DNA of 21,827 nt, from NCBI GenBank assembly GCA_900545865.1, contig URAN01000050.1, positions 1-21,827 on the forward strand, given 5' to 3'. The notes beneath the pieces are model-generated. The model did no database searches. It was given only the letters and a program-made list of their open reading frames with translations, and had not been told where the DNA came from. Source of the DNA: an uncultured Eubacteriales bacterium. GTDB taxonomy: Bacteria > Bacillota > Clostridia > Monoglobales > Monoglobaceae. A program made the translations under genes and the position numbers. How positions within the stretch are numbered: position 1 is the stretch's first letter; every line of letters starts with the position of its first letter. Positions 1 to 5,419 of this stretch are shown in pieces.

Positions 1-22
1 AAAGGTTTTTTACAAAAAATTT

Positions 23-76
23 GACCGCTGACTTTAACTTTGTCAGCGGTCTGGGGCGACCCCATGTGGTCGCCCC
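23..76. repeat. Two adjacent hairpins at left edge
   Basis: Two perfect inverted repeats stand side by side. The first has 10-nt arms at 23-32 and 42-51 with a 9-nt loop. The second has 9-nt arms at 53-61 (ggggcgacc) and 68-76 (ggtcgcccc). On the minus strand the first hairpin is followed by a T-rich run (complement of 14-22), so it could end transcription of a gene lying left of the window on that strand. GC-rich hairpins like the second are, from general knowledge, frequent intergenic repeats in Clostridia. The first hairpin has a close relative at 4715-4744. Confidence 0.6.
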
Positions 77-140
77 TACAAATATACGATTTATTCATAA
101 TTTGTTTACTCATTCAAAAATATGATTTTTGATAATCGTA

Positions 141-169
141 TTGACTTTTTTGAACAGATATGTTATCAT
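141..169 (+). promoter_or_regulatory. Sigma-A promoter of the GH43 gene
   Basis: TTGACT at 141-146 and TATCAT at 164-169 are separated by 17 nt. A TG at 161-162 one base before the -10 box makes it an extended -10. It lies about 90 nt upstream of the GH43 start, with no other gene between. Confidence 0.6.
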
Positions 170-260
170 TTTGAAAAAGATTTGCATAAGCGAAAGAAAA
201 ACATTGACTTTTGTTAAGGGAAACGAAAAAAATATTCATTAAGCATCAGGAGGAATAAAA

Positions 261-1340
261 ATGGCAGATACAAAATACAATTCGATTCGCCCGGGTGAAT
301 TATGGCTTGATACGGACGGAAACCCGATACAGGCACACGGCGGCGGCATAATCTATATTAATGATACTTTTTATTGGTACGGCGAGAACAAAGAAAAATC
401 AAAACCGGGCAGCGGTATATGGCACTGGGGAGTGAATTGTTATTCATCAAAAGATATGTATAACTGGAAGTATGAGGGAATTATCGTTCCGCCGACAACA
501 GAGGACGATAAAGACCCCCTGCACTATACCCAGTATATGGACAGACCCCATATAATATATAATGACAGAACCTCAAAATTTGTTATGTGGATAAAGGTTA
601 TGAATAAAGAGGCGATAAATAACCAACAAATGGTGGTGCTTACGGCGGATAATATTCTCGGACCGTATACCCGAATTCGCGCTTTTCATCCGCTCGGTAT
701 GAATTCGGGCGATTTTGATTTGGTTAAAAATCCGTCGGACGGCAAGGCGTACATATTCTTTGACAGAATTCACAGTGAGATGATATGCGCCGATTTGACC
801 GATGATTATCTCGATGTTACAGGTTTTTATTCGGTACATATGCCGAATGTTCCGCCGTTTGTCAGAGAGGCGCCCGCTTTCTTTGAAAGGAAGAATAAAA
901 AATATCTGTTCACCTCGGCAATAACGGGATACTTCCCGAATCCGACCGAAACGGATATGTTTGATTGTTTTCATCTTCCGATGACAAAGCTTGAAAATCC
1001 GCATCGCGGTGCGAAAGCGGCAAATTCGTGTTTCAGCCAGATTTCTGCGGTATTTAAATACCCAAAAGCGGATGATTTGTATATAGCAATCGCCGACAGA
1101 TGGCTCATCGATGTGCCGCCCGAACTTGACTATCTCGGTATTACGGCAGGGCTGTACGGTGACGGAACGCACCCTGTTATAATGGAAGAAGATGAGTATA
1201 TCGAACGTGCGGTAAAATTCAACCGTCCCGATACACGCGATACTTCAAAAGCAAGATATGTATGGCTGCCTATACGTTTTGAGGCGAATACTCCGATTAT
1301 CGAATGGTATGACGAGTGGAAGATAGAGGATTTTTGCTGA
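261..1340 (+). CDS. GH43-type glycoside hydrolase (five-bladed beta-propeller), probably cytoplasmic
   Basis: The 359-residue protein resembles glycoside hydrolase family 43, close to the exo-beta-1,3-galactanase-like branch (subfamily 24). Its N-terminus has the AHGGGI stretch (residues 26-30) followed by YWYGE (38-42), where classical GH43 enzymes carry a catalytic aspartate. The likely general acid is Glu203 in VREAPAFF, and Gln260 in CFSQ sits where the galactanases have a functional Gln. Asp94 in DRPHIIYN may be the third active-site residue, less surely. There is no signal peptide, so the substrate is probably an imported oligosaccharide. The start is fixed by AGGAGG at 248-253, 7 nt before the ATG. 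It forms a single-gene unit with its own promoter and a terminator at 1371-1405; no sugar transporter is adjacent. The family call is good; the substrate is inferred and uncertain. Confidence 0.75.
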   Translation: MADTKYNSIRPGELWLDTDGNPIQAHGGGIIYINDTFYWYGENKEKSKPGSGIWHWGVNCYSSKDMYNWKYEGIIVPPTTEDDKDPLHYTQYMDRPHIIYNDRTSKFVMWIKVMNKEAINNQQMVVLTADNILGPYTRIRAFHPLGMNSGDFDLVKNPSDGKAYIFFDRIHSEMICADLTDDYLDVTGFYSVHMPNVPPFVREAPAFFERKNKKYLFTSAITGYFPNPTETDMFDCFHLPMTKLENPHRGAKAANSCFSQISAVFKYPKADDLYIAIADRWLIDVPPELDYLGITAGLYGDGTHPVIMEEDEYIERAVKFNRPDTRDTSKARYVWLPIRFEANTPIIEWYDEWKIEDFC

Positions 1341-1370
1341 TTTTTTAAACTTAGTTTAATGTTTAAGATA

Positions 1371-1405
1371 ACACCCCGACAGGAAAGTGCCTGTCGGGGT
1401 GTTTT
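1371..1405 (+). terminator. Rho-independent terminator after the GH43 gene
   Basis: A perfect 13-bp stem (1371-1383 with 1390-1402), 6-nt loop and short T run (1402-1405) lies 30 nt after the stop codon. Confidence 0.85.
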
Positions 1406-1578
1406 GCGGATTGGTTTTTCCGGTGCCGTGATTTTGATTATCGTCGCATTACCGAACCACGGCTGTTTTAACGGTTCAAAAAAGCGGTCGGCAGTACATC
1501 GGGAAAATATAAAAAGTTAAAGCAATGAGCGAATTAATTAAAAGAAATAAAAATTTTTAAAAAATTTTAAAAAAGTAC
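1406..1578. other. Non-coding spacer between the GH43 terminator and the perR promoter
   Basis: With the flanking terminator and promoter this completes a gap of 305 nt. The left part is moderately GC-rich without a convincing ORF; the right part (1535-1575) is almost pure A/T. I see no RNA gene or clear hairpin here. Confidence 0.5.
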
Positions 1579-1606
1579 TTGACAAAATAAAATTTTATGC
1601 TATAAT
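1579..1606 (+). promoter_or_regulatory. perR promoter
   Basis: TTGACA at 1579-1584 and TATAAT at 1601-1606 are both consensus, with a 16-nt spacer. TG at 1598-1599 gives an extended -10. This should be a strong promoter that needs repression, which fits the operator immediately downstream. Confidence 0.85.
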
Positions 1607-1608
1607 TA

Positions 1609-1627
1609 AATAGTAATCATTACTATT
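1609..1627 (+). promoter_or_regulatory. PerR/Fur-type operator (perR autoregulation)
   Basis: The sequence is a perfect 9-1-9 palindrome (aatagtaat, c, attactatt) starting 3 nt after the -10 box, so it covers the expected transcription start. Its core resembles the PerR box pattern TTATAATnATTATAA. The position implies autorepression. Confidence 0.75.
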
Positions 1628-1645
1628 ACTATTTGGAGATTAAAT

Positions 1646-2068
1646 ATGAAAAACCAAAATAACACAAGGTACAGCAAGCAACGCGAATGTATTCTAAGAG
1701 TGCTTAGCGAAACGGATACACATCCGACTGCGAATTATGTTTATGAAATGGTTCGGCGAGAGATTCCGAATATAAGTTTGGGAACAGTCTACCGAAACCT
1801 TTCAAAACTGACCGAAGAGGGCGCAATAATTAAACTTGTGTCTGAGGATACCTGTGAAAGATATGACGCAAGGGTTACACCGCATTATCATATAACGTGC
1901 AAGTCATGCGGTGCAGTCGGGGATATATTTATCGACTATGATAAATCGCTTGACGAGAGAGCCGACGCGCTGTACAGGGGCGAGGTTGACGGGCATGATA
2001 TAATGTTCTTCGGCATTTGCGATAAGTGTAAGAAAAGTAATGATAAAACAACAAATGAAAAAAATTAA
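1646..2068 (+). CDS. perR: Peroxide-responsive repressor PerR (Fur family)
   Basis: This 140-residue protein has the Fur-family layout: an N-terminal winged helix with the recognition region around SLGTVYRNLSKL (44-55), then a metal-binding dimerisation domain. The regulatory metal ligands of Bacillus subtilis PerR (His37, Asp85, His91, His93, Asp104) all map at a constant offset of 11 to His26, Asp74, His80, His82 and Asp93. Asp93, rather than Glu, points to PerR and not Fur. The structural zinc site is Cys85, Cys88, Cys125 and Cys128. In the family, Fe-loaded PerR is oxidised on its histidines by H2O2 and releases DNA. GGAG at 1635-1638 supports the start. The downstream neighbour is a rubrerythrin, a classic PerR target in clostridia, and an operator overlaps its own promoter. 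Confidence 0.92.
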   Translation: MKNQNNTRYSKQRECILRVLSETDTHPTANYVYEMVRREIPNISLGTVYRNLSKLTEEGAIIKLVSEDTCERYDARVTPHYHITCKSCGAVGDIFIDYDKSLDERADALYRGEVDGHDIMFFGICDKCKKSNDKTTNEKN

Positions 2069-2079
2069 ATTTATTATAA
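2065..2079 (+). promoter_or_regulatory. Possible second PerR box before the rubrerythrin gene
   Basis: ttaaatttattataa matches 12 of the 14 fixed positions of the PerR box pattern and overlaps the perR stop codon. The region is very A/T-rich, so a chance match is possible, and I see no convincing separate promoter here. Confidence 0.3.
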
Positions 2080-2116
2080 AAGCGGTTGAAACCGCAATAT
2101 TTTGGAGGTAATTATT

Positions 2117-2668
2117 ATGAAAAAGTATGTATGTCCCGTATGCGGCTATGTTTATGAAGGAGAAAATCCGCCGGAGAAATGTCCTCAGTGCGGTGTTCCG
2201 GGAAGTAAGTTTACTGTAATGGAAGAGGGCGAACTTAACTTTGTATGCGAACACGTTATAGGTGTAGGCGCAAAAGATAAGGTTGACGAGAGAGTGTATG
2301 AGGGTTTAAAGGCAAACTTTGAGGGTGAATGCACAGAGGTTGGTATGTACATCGCTATGAGCCGTCAGGCAATCCGCGAGGGTTACCCCGAGGTTGGTGA
2401 GTTTTATATGAGAGCCGCATTGGAAGAGGCGGAACACGCAGCCAAGTTTGCGGAGCTTTTGGGTGAAGTTGTTGTTCCCTGCACAAAGACGAACCTTAAA
2501 ATGAGAGCCGAGGCAGAGGCAGGCGCAACGGCGGGAAAATTCGAACTTGCAAAGCTTGCAAAAGAGCTTAACTATGATGCAATCCATGATACCGTTCACG
2601 AAATGGCAAAGGACGAGGCAAGACACGGAAAAGGCTTTGAGGGACTTTTAAAGAGATATTTTGGTTAA
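2117..2668 (+). CDS. Rubrerythrin with N-terminal rubredoxin domain (reverse rubrerythrin)
   Basis: The 183-residue protein has a rubredoxin-type Fe(SCys)4 domain at the N-terminus (Cys6, Cys9, Cys22, Cys25) followed by a four-helix diiron domain with two ExxH motifs (Glu104-His107 and Glu167-His170) and further glutamates near residue 71. Classical rubrerythrins carry the rubredoxin domain at the C-terminus. This swapped order is that of the clostridial reverse rubrerythrins, which reduce H2O2 and O2 with electrons from NADH through partner proteins. An in-frame TTG at 2102 precedes the ribosome binding site GGAGG (2104-2108), so the ATG at 2117 is the start. It follows perR by 48 nt and is probably co-transcribed and derepressed by peroxide. 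Length is normal for the group. Confidence 0.92.
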   Translation: MKKYVCPVCGYVYEGENPPEKCPQCGVPGSKFTVMEEGELNFVCEHVIGVGAKDKVDERVYEGLKANFEGECTEVGMYIAMSRQAIREGYPEVGEFYMRAALEEAEHAAKFAELLGEVVVPCTKTNLKMRAEAEAGATAGKFELAKLAKELNYDAIHDTVHEMAKDEARHGKGFEGLLKRYFG

Positions 2669-2694
2669 TCGTAGATACAAACAGATACGATTAA
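2665..2694. repeat. Inverted repeat at the end of the rubrerythrin gene
   Basis: Perfect 9-nt arms ttaatcgta (2665-2673, containing the stop codon) and tacgattaa (2686-2694) flank a 12-nt loop. There is no T tract, so it is more likely an mRNA 3' structure than a terminator. Confidence 0.45.
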
Positions 2695-2743
2695 ATACAC
2701 CTTGAAAGCCGCTTGAATACTGCATTTCTAAGGTCAGAACACG

Positions 2744-2779
2744 AAACACGATTAGCTGATTTTAACTAATCGTGTTTTT
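2744..2779 (+). terminator. Terminator of the perR-rubrerythrin unit
   Basis: A perfect 12-bp stem (2744-2755 with 2766-2777), 10-nt loop and T5 run (2775-2779) lies about 75 nt after the rubrerythrin stop. Confidence 0.8.
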
Positions 2780-2806
2780 CTGTATTTATGTGTATTTTTG
2801 CTCCTT

Positions 2807-2863
2807 GTGGGCAAATGGTGGGCAAATGAAGAATTTTGAGAAAAATGCTTGCCCACTGCCCAC
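2807..2863. repeat. GTGGGCA direct and inverted repeats at the edge of the mobile-element debris
   Basis: An 11-mer gtgggcaaatg occurs twice in tandem (2807-2817, 2818-2828). The complement occurs as ttgcccac then tgcccac (2849-2863), so the block can fold into a long interrupted hairpin. It lies between the rubrerythrin terminator and a truncated conjugation gene, so it may be a recombination end or attachment region. Confidence 0.45.
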
Positions 2864-2909
2864 AAAAGCGCTCGAAACCCTTGTACTGATGCGGTTTTGT
2901 GCCGATTAA

Positions 2910-3191
2910 AACATTCTAAAAAAGCACGTGTTTACGGTAATGGCAATCACTATGACCGCACTCACAGGCACAGTATTTGCCGCAGACCCGCTTTCAACCA
3001 TAAACAGCCTGTCGGACTTTATATTTTCCGCAATTAAGGCAATCGGTTTTATACTGCTCGGCTTCGGTGTTGTGCAGATAGGTTTATCCTTAAAATCGCA
3101 CGACGCATCGCAGAGAGCGAACGGCTTTTTGACATTCTTCGGCGGCGTTATCATTGCATTTGCGAAGGATATTTTGGATATGATAATGTAA
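2910..3191 (+). pseudogene. 5'-truncated conjugative-element small membrane protein (Maff2/VirB2-like)
   Basis: The open frame begins right after a stop at 2907-2909 and reads through a signal-peptide-like segment (HVFTVMAITMTALTGTVFA, then AADP) into a two-helix membrane protein. The first helix lies around FILLGFGVVQIGLSL; then comes the polar segment KSHDASQRANGF; the second helix lies around FFGGVIIAF. From family memory this matches the small Maff2/TrbC-VirB2-like proteins of Tn1549-type integrative conjugative elements. There is no ATG with a ribosome binding site: the first possible starts are a GTG at 2928 and an ATG at 2940, both inside the signal peptide. The usual initial Met-Lys segment therefore seems lost. 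No relaxase, coupling protein or VirB4 gene follows; the next gene is an unrelated Fic protein. I read it as a leftover of a decayed element. Confidence 0.6.
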
Positions 3192-3236
3192 GTGGAAATT
3201 TTACGCTGATTAGAACGCATAAAATCATCAGAATAT

Positions 3237-3340
3237 GCACAAGTTGAAATTATGACAATAAAAATCATTTGTATATTTCCACATAACTTGACAAGTGGAA
3301 ATATAAATGGTATAATAAGCATAGAAATTTCAACTTGTGC
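3237..3340. promoter_or_regulatory. Nested palindromes (operator candidate) around the Fic promoter
   Basis: The outer perfect 15-nt arms are gcacaagttgaaatt (3237-3251) and its complement (3326-3340). The inner perfect 11-nt arms are 3272-3282 and 3295-3305. At the centre is ACTTG-A-CAAGT (3286-3296), which contains the -35 box. A further copy of the inner half-site, gtggaaat, occurs just after the upstream gene's stop codon. The right outer arm ends next to the Fic ribosome binding site. Confidence 0.65.
3288..3316 (+). promoter_or_regulatory. Promoter of the Fic gene
   Basis: TTGACA (3288-3293) and TATAAT (3311-3316) are both consensus with a 17-nt spacer, and TG at 3308-3309 forms an extended -10. 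Such a strong promoter inside a palindrome suggests tight repression. Confidence 0.88.
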
Positions 3341-3354
3341 GAGGTGAATCTTAT

Positions 3355-4497
3355 ATGAAAAACAGAGCCGGAGAATTTGCTGCAAATCTGTCGGGCAAAA
3401 TGGCATATAAATCATTTAAGCCAAATCCGCTTCCGCCGATACCGGCCATAGAGCAGGATAATGAAATGGTAGAATACTTGGTAAAGGCAAATAGAGGGAT
3501 AGCAACAATAGAAAGTATTGCAAAGCGAATACCGAATGTTAATCTGTTTGTATCTATGTATGTGAGAAAAGAAGCGCTTTTATCCTCTCAAATTGAGGGT
3601 ACGCAATGTACCTTGGACGATGTGTTAAATCCGCTTATTACAAAAAATGCAAACAGAGATGTTTCGGATGTCATAAACTATATTAAGGCTACGGAGTTTG
3701 CAGTTGGACGGCTGAAAACCTTGCCGCTATGCACACGATTTATCAAGGAAACACACGCTGTATTACTGTCAGATGTCAGAGGCAGCGAAAAAAGTCCGGG
3801 TGAACTGCGTTCTTCGCAAAATTGGATAGGCGGCAGCGGCAGTACGCTTCAAAATGCACGGTATATTCCGCCGAATGTGGAAGATATGAAAACTGCTATG
3901 AGCGACCTTGAAAAATTTATCAACAGCGACAACGATTTGGATCCGCTTATATGTGCCGCACTCATTCATTATCAGTTTGAAACAATACATCCGTTTTTGG
4001 ACGGTAACGGCAGAGTCGGCAGACTTTTAATTACACTTTATCTAATGGAAAAGCAAGTCTTGTCAACACCTGCACTCTATCTGTCCTATTTTCTGAAAAA
4101 GAACAGAATTGAGTATTATGACCGTATGACGGAAGTGAGAAGAAACGGAAATTACGAACAATGGATTAAATTTTTTCTGCTGGCACTTTCCGAAGCGGCA
4201 ACGGATGCAATAGATACCATTGATAAGCTGATAGAGCTGCACGACAGAACAGCACAAAGCATAAATTCTTTCGGCAAAGCAAAAACATCGGCATTGAAGC
4301 TTATGACCTATCTTGAGGAAAATCCTATCATTGAAATCAGTAAGACGGCACAAGCTTTGAATATGGCATACAATACTGTGTCAAGGACTGTGAGCTTGTT
4401 GATAGATAACGATATTCTTGTTTGTTCCGATAAGATAGGAAAAACAAAAATTTATTCTTATGAAGAATATCTGAAAATACTTCGTAAGGACACATAA
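3355..4497 (+). CDS. Fic-domain protein (AMPylase type) with N-terminal inhibitory motif and C-terminal winged helix
   Basis: The 380-residue protein has an N-terminal Fic_N region containing the inhibitory motif (S/T)xxxE(G/N) as SSQIEG (77-82). A Fic core follows with the full catalytic motif HPFLDGNGRVGR (212-223). The C-terminal part (about 310-375) looks like a winged-helix DNA-binding domain (KTAQALNMAYNTVSRTVSLL). Fic enzymes usually transfer AMP to a hydroxyl side chain of a target protein, and the inhibitory Glu81 should hold the enzyme off in its resting state. All key residues are intact. The start is set by GAGGTG at 3341-3346; an in-frame GTG at 3337 lies upstream of that site and is unlikely. 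The winged helix plus the palindromic promoter suggests autoregulation, which is inference. No antitoxin gene is adjacent. The target protein cannot be predicted. Confidence 0.88.
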   Translation: MKNRAGEFAANLSGKMAYKSFKPNPLPPIPAIEQDNEMVEYLVKANRGIATIESIAKRIPNVNLFVSMYVRKEALLSSQIEGTQCTLDDVLNPLITKNANRDVSDVINYIKATEFAVGRLKTLPLCTRFIKETHAVLLSDVRGSEKSPGELRSSQNWIGGSGSTLQNARYIPPNVEDMKTAMSDLEKFINSDNDLDPLICAALIHYQFETIHPFLDGNGRVGRLLITLYLMEKQVLSTPALYLSYFLKKNRIEYYDRMTEVRRNGNYEQWIKFFLLALSEAATDAIDTIDKLIELHDRTAQSINSFGKAKTSALKLMTYLEENPIIEISKTAQALNMAYNTVSRTVSLLIDNDILVCSDKIGKTKIYSYEEYLKILRKDT

Positions 4498-4506
4498 TAA
4501 CAACAT

Positions 4507-4611
4507 ATGATAATCAAAGACAGTCATAGCTGCTTTTATCAGCGGTTACAGGCTATACAGGTGCGTAAAGAGCTAACGGACGAATGGCAGATGCCATTTC
4601 TTCTTGGTTAA
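4507..4611 (+). pseudogene. Short fragment resembling DinD/phage antirepressor
   Basis: The frame encodes 34 residues, including VRKELTDEWQ (residues 19-28). From memory this is close to a signature of DinD and of BRO/KilA-type phage antirepressors. There is no ribosome binding site. The frame is the same as that of the Fic gene and follows its tandem stop codons. Upstream and downstream parts of such a gene are missing, so it is probably a relic. The assignment rests on a ten-residue match. Confidence 0.3.
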
Positions 4612-4714
4612 AATGAAATTGTTTATTGTTTAGCAATGCCAATGTTAAAATCTCACTGCTGTTAAGAAAAAATTACTCATAGAGCACCTCCGATATGATT
4701 TAGAATAAATCCTC

Positions 4715-4741
4715 ACCGCCGGCTTTGCATTTGTCGGCGGT
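4715..4741. repeat. Hairpin related to the one at 24-50
   Basis: The 30-mer at 4715-4744 matches the 30-mer at 24-53 at 24 positions. The stem keeps pairing: a T-A pair in one copy is C-G in the other, and an A-T pair is G-T. It is a dispersed structured element or a shared terminator type. Confidence 0.5.
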
Positions 4742-4745
4742 CTGA

Positions 4746-4780
4746 AATACTGACTAAGCGAGGCTTAATCAGTATTTCGG
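4746..4780. repeat. Long A/T-rich hairpin
   Basis: The arms gaaatactga and tcagtatttc pair perfectly. Inside them ctaagc and gcttaa continue the stem with one mismatch, leaving only a 3-nt loop. No T tract follows directly. Confidence 0.5.
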
Positions 4781-4812
4781 ATTATTACCAAAAGGTAGGA
4801 CATATTTAATTT

Positions 4813-4885
4813 TGAATTGAACCGCCGTATGCCAAACGGCACGCACGGTGGTGTGAGAGGGCGATTAAATTTGCCCTGCTCGATT
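4813..4885 (+). mobile_element. Group II intron 3' remnant (domains V and VI)
   Basis: The stretch 4821-4853 folds as a domain V hairpin: accgccgt pairs with acggtggt (one G-U), then an internal bulge, then tgcc with ggca around a short AAAC loop. The linker gtgtgagagg is characteristic of bacterial group II introns. Domain VI follows: gag plus agggcga pairs with ttgccct plus ctc (about 4856-4881), ending cgat. The base expected to be the bulged branch-point A is a G here. No reverse transcriptase/maturase ORF and no clear domains I-IV occur upstream, so this is a fossil. The match is to remembered domain V consensus, not to a search. Confidence 0.65.
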
Positions 4886-4954
4886 TTGAATCTTCTATGT
4901 TTTTCGGCTTTTAATGCTCTTTTTTTGATAAGGTTTTCGGTCTTTTTTTAAAAC

Positions 4955-5009
4955 TTGATATTTTTTCTTAAAATATGATATAATCGATTTGCCTGTAAGG
5001 CGTTTTTTT
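4955..5009 (+). promoter_or_regulatory. Upstream promoter followed at once by a small hairpin and T7
   Basis: TTGATA (4955-4960) and TATAAT (4979-4984) are separated by 18 nt, with TG at 4976-4977. At 4991-5001 gcct-gta-aggc forms a very short stem followed by T7 (5003-5009). Transcription from here would meet the hairpin almost immediately, so the promoter may be silent or attenuated. Confidence 0.4.
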
Positions 5010-5022
5010 GTGCAAAATATTC

Positions 5023-5051
5023 TTGACAAAAATATAACAAAGGCGTATAAT
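5023..5051 (+). promoter_or_regulatory. Main promoter of the ACT/UPF0210 operon (perhaps also the V-ATPase)
   Basis: TTGACA (5023-5028) and TATAAT (5046-5051) are both consensus with a 17-nt spacer, about 80 nt before the ACT gene start. Confidence 0.85.
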
Positions 5052-5063
5052 TTGATTGAATTT

Positions 5064-5113
5064 GGGATGAAAATTATATCCCGAAGTAATACGCCGCATA
5101 GCCTGCGGCTTTT
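5064..5113 (+). promoter_or_regulatory. Structured leader with a terminator-like hairpin
   Basis: Two hairpins lie in the leader: gggat/atccc (5064-5082) and gccgca/tgcggc (5093-5109) followed by TTTT (5110-5113). The second could be a weak attenuator. I do not recognise a known riboswitch class. Confidence 0.35.
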
Positions 5114-5130
5114 GAGAAAGGAAGATTTTA

Positions 5131-5400
5131 ATGCGTGCGGTGGTAACGGTAATGGGTACGGATAAAACGGGCATTATTGCGAAAACAAGCGGTCTGCTTG
5201 CGGATAACAACGTCAATATCCTTGATATTACCCAGACAATACTTCAGGATATTTTTACTATGATTATGATGGTTGATATAGAGAAATGTAAGATCGGGTT
5301 CAAAGAGCTTTCGGATAAGTTAGAGGAACTCGGAAGTGAAATCGGTGTTGAAATCCGCATTCAGCATACGGACATATTCAACTCGATGCACAGAATTTAG
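5131..5400 (+). CDS. ACT-domain protein, UPF0237 family
   Basis: This 89-residue protein is essentially one ACT domain. It starts with the typical first strand and turn (MRAVVTVMGTDKTGIIAKTS), continues with NNVNILDITQ, and ends with the second strand-helix unit. ACT domains bind small ligands, often amino acids, at dimer interfaces. UPF0237 members have no proven function, though they resemble GcvR-type regulators. AAAGGAAG at 5117-5124 supports the start. The UPF0210 gene follows after 19 nt; the two families are often adjacent or linked, so this protein may be a ligand-sensing partner of UPF0210. That role is inference. Confidence 0.88.
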   Translation: MRAVVTVMGTDKTGIIAKTSGLLADNNVNILDITQTILQDIFTMIMMVDIEKCKIGFKELSDKLEELGSEIGVEIRIQHTDIFNSMHRI

Positions 5401-5419
5401 CTTTGGAGGGAGGCATCCT

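Larger units (their letters stand above)
4498..5130. other. Long intergenic region of remnants and regulatory signals
   Basis: This 633-nt gap holds, in order: a 34-codon DinD/antirepressor-like fragment, two hairpins (4715-4741, 4746-4780), a group II intron 3' end (about 4813-4885), two promoters and a structured leader for the next gene. The part 4612-4714 has nothing I can assign. Confidence 0.6.

Noticed and set aside
573..1172. 199-codon minus-strand frame inside the GH43 gene
   Set aside because: Shadow of a well-supported gene with its own promoter and terminator; Arg/Ile-rich and featureless.
4561..4570. gtgcg at 4561 as the 5' end of the group II intron
   Set aside because: Only five bases fit the usual intron start, the following sequence does not match domain I, and the stretch is better explained as part of a DinD-like frame.
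5336..5419. N-terminal extension of the UPF0210 protein overlapping the ACT gene
   Set aside because: GGAGGGAGG immediately before ATG 5420 and the known family N-terminus decide for the shorter form.
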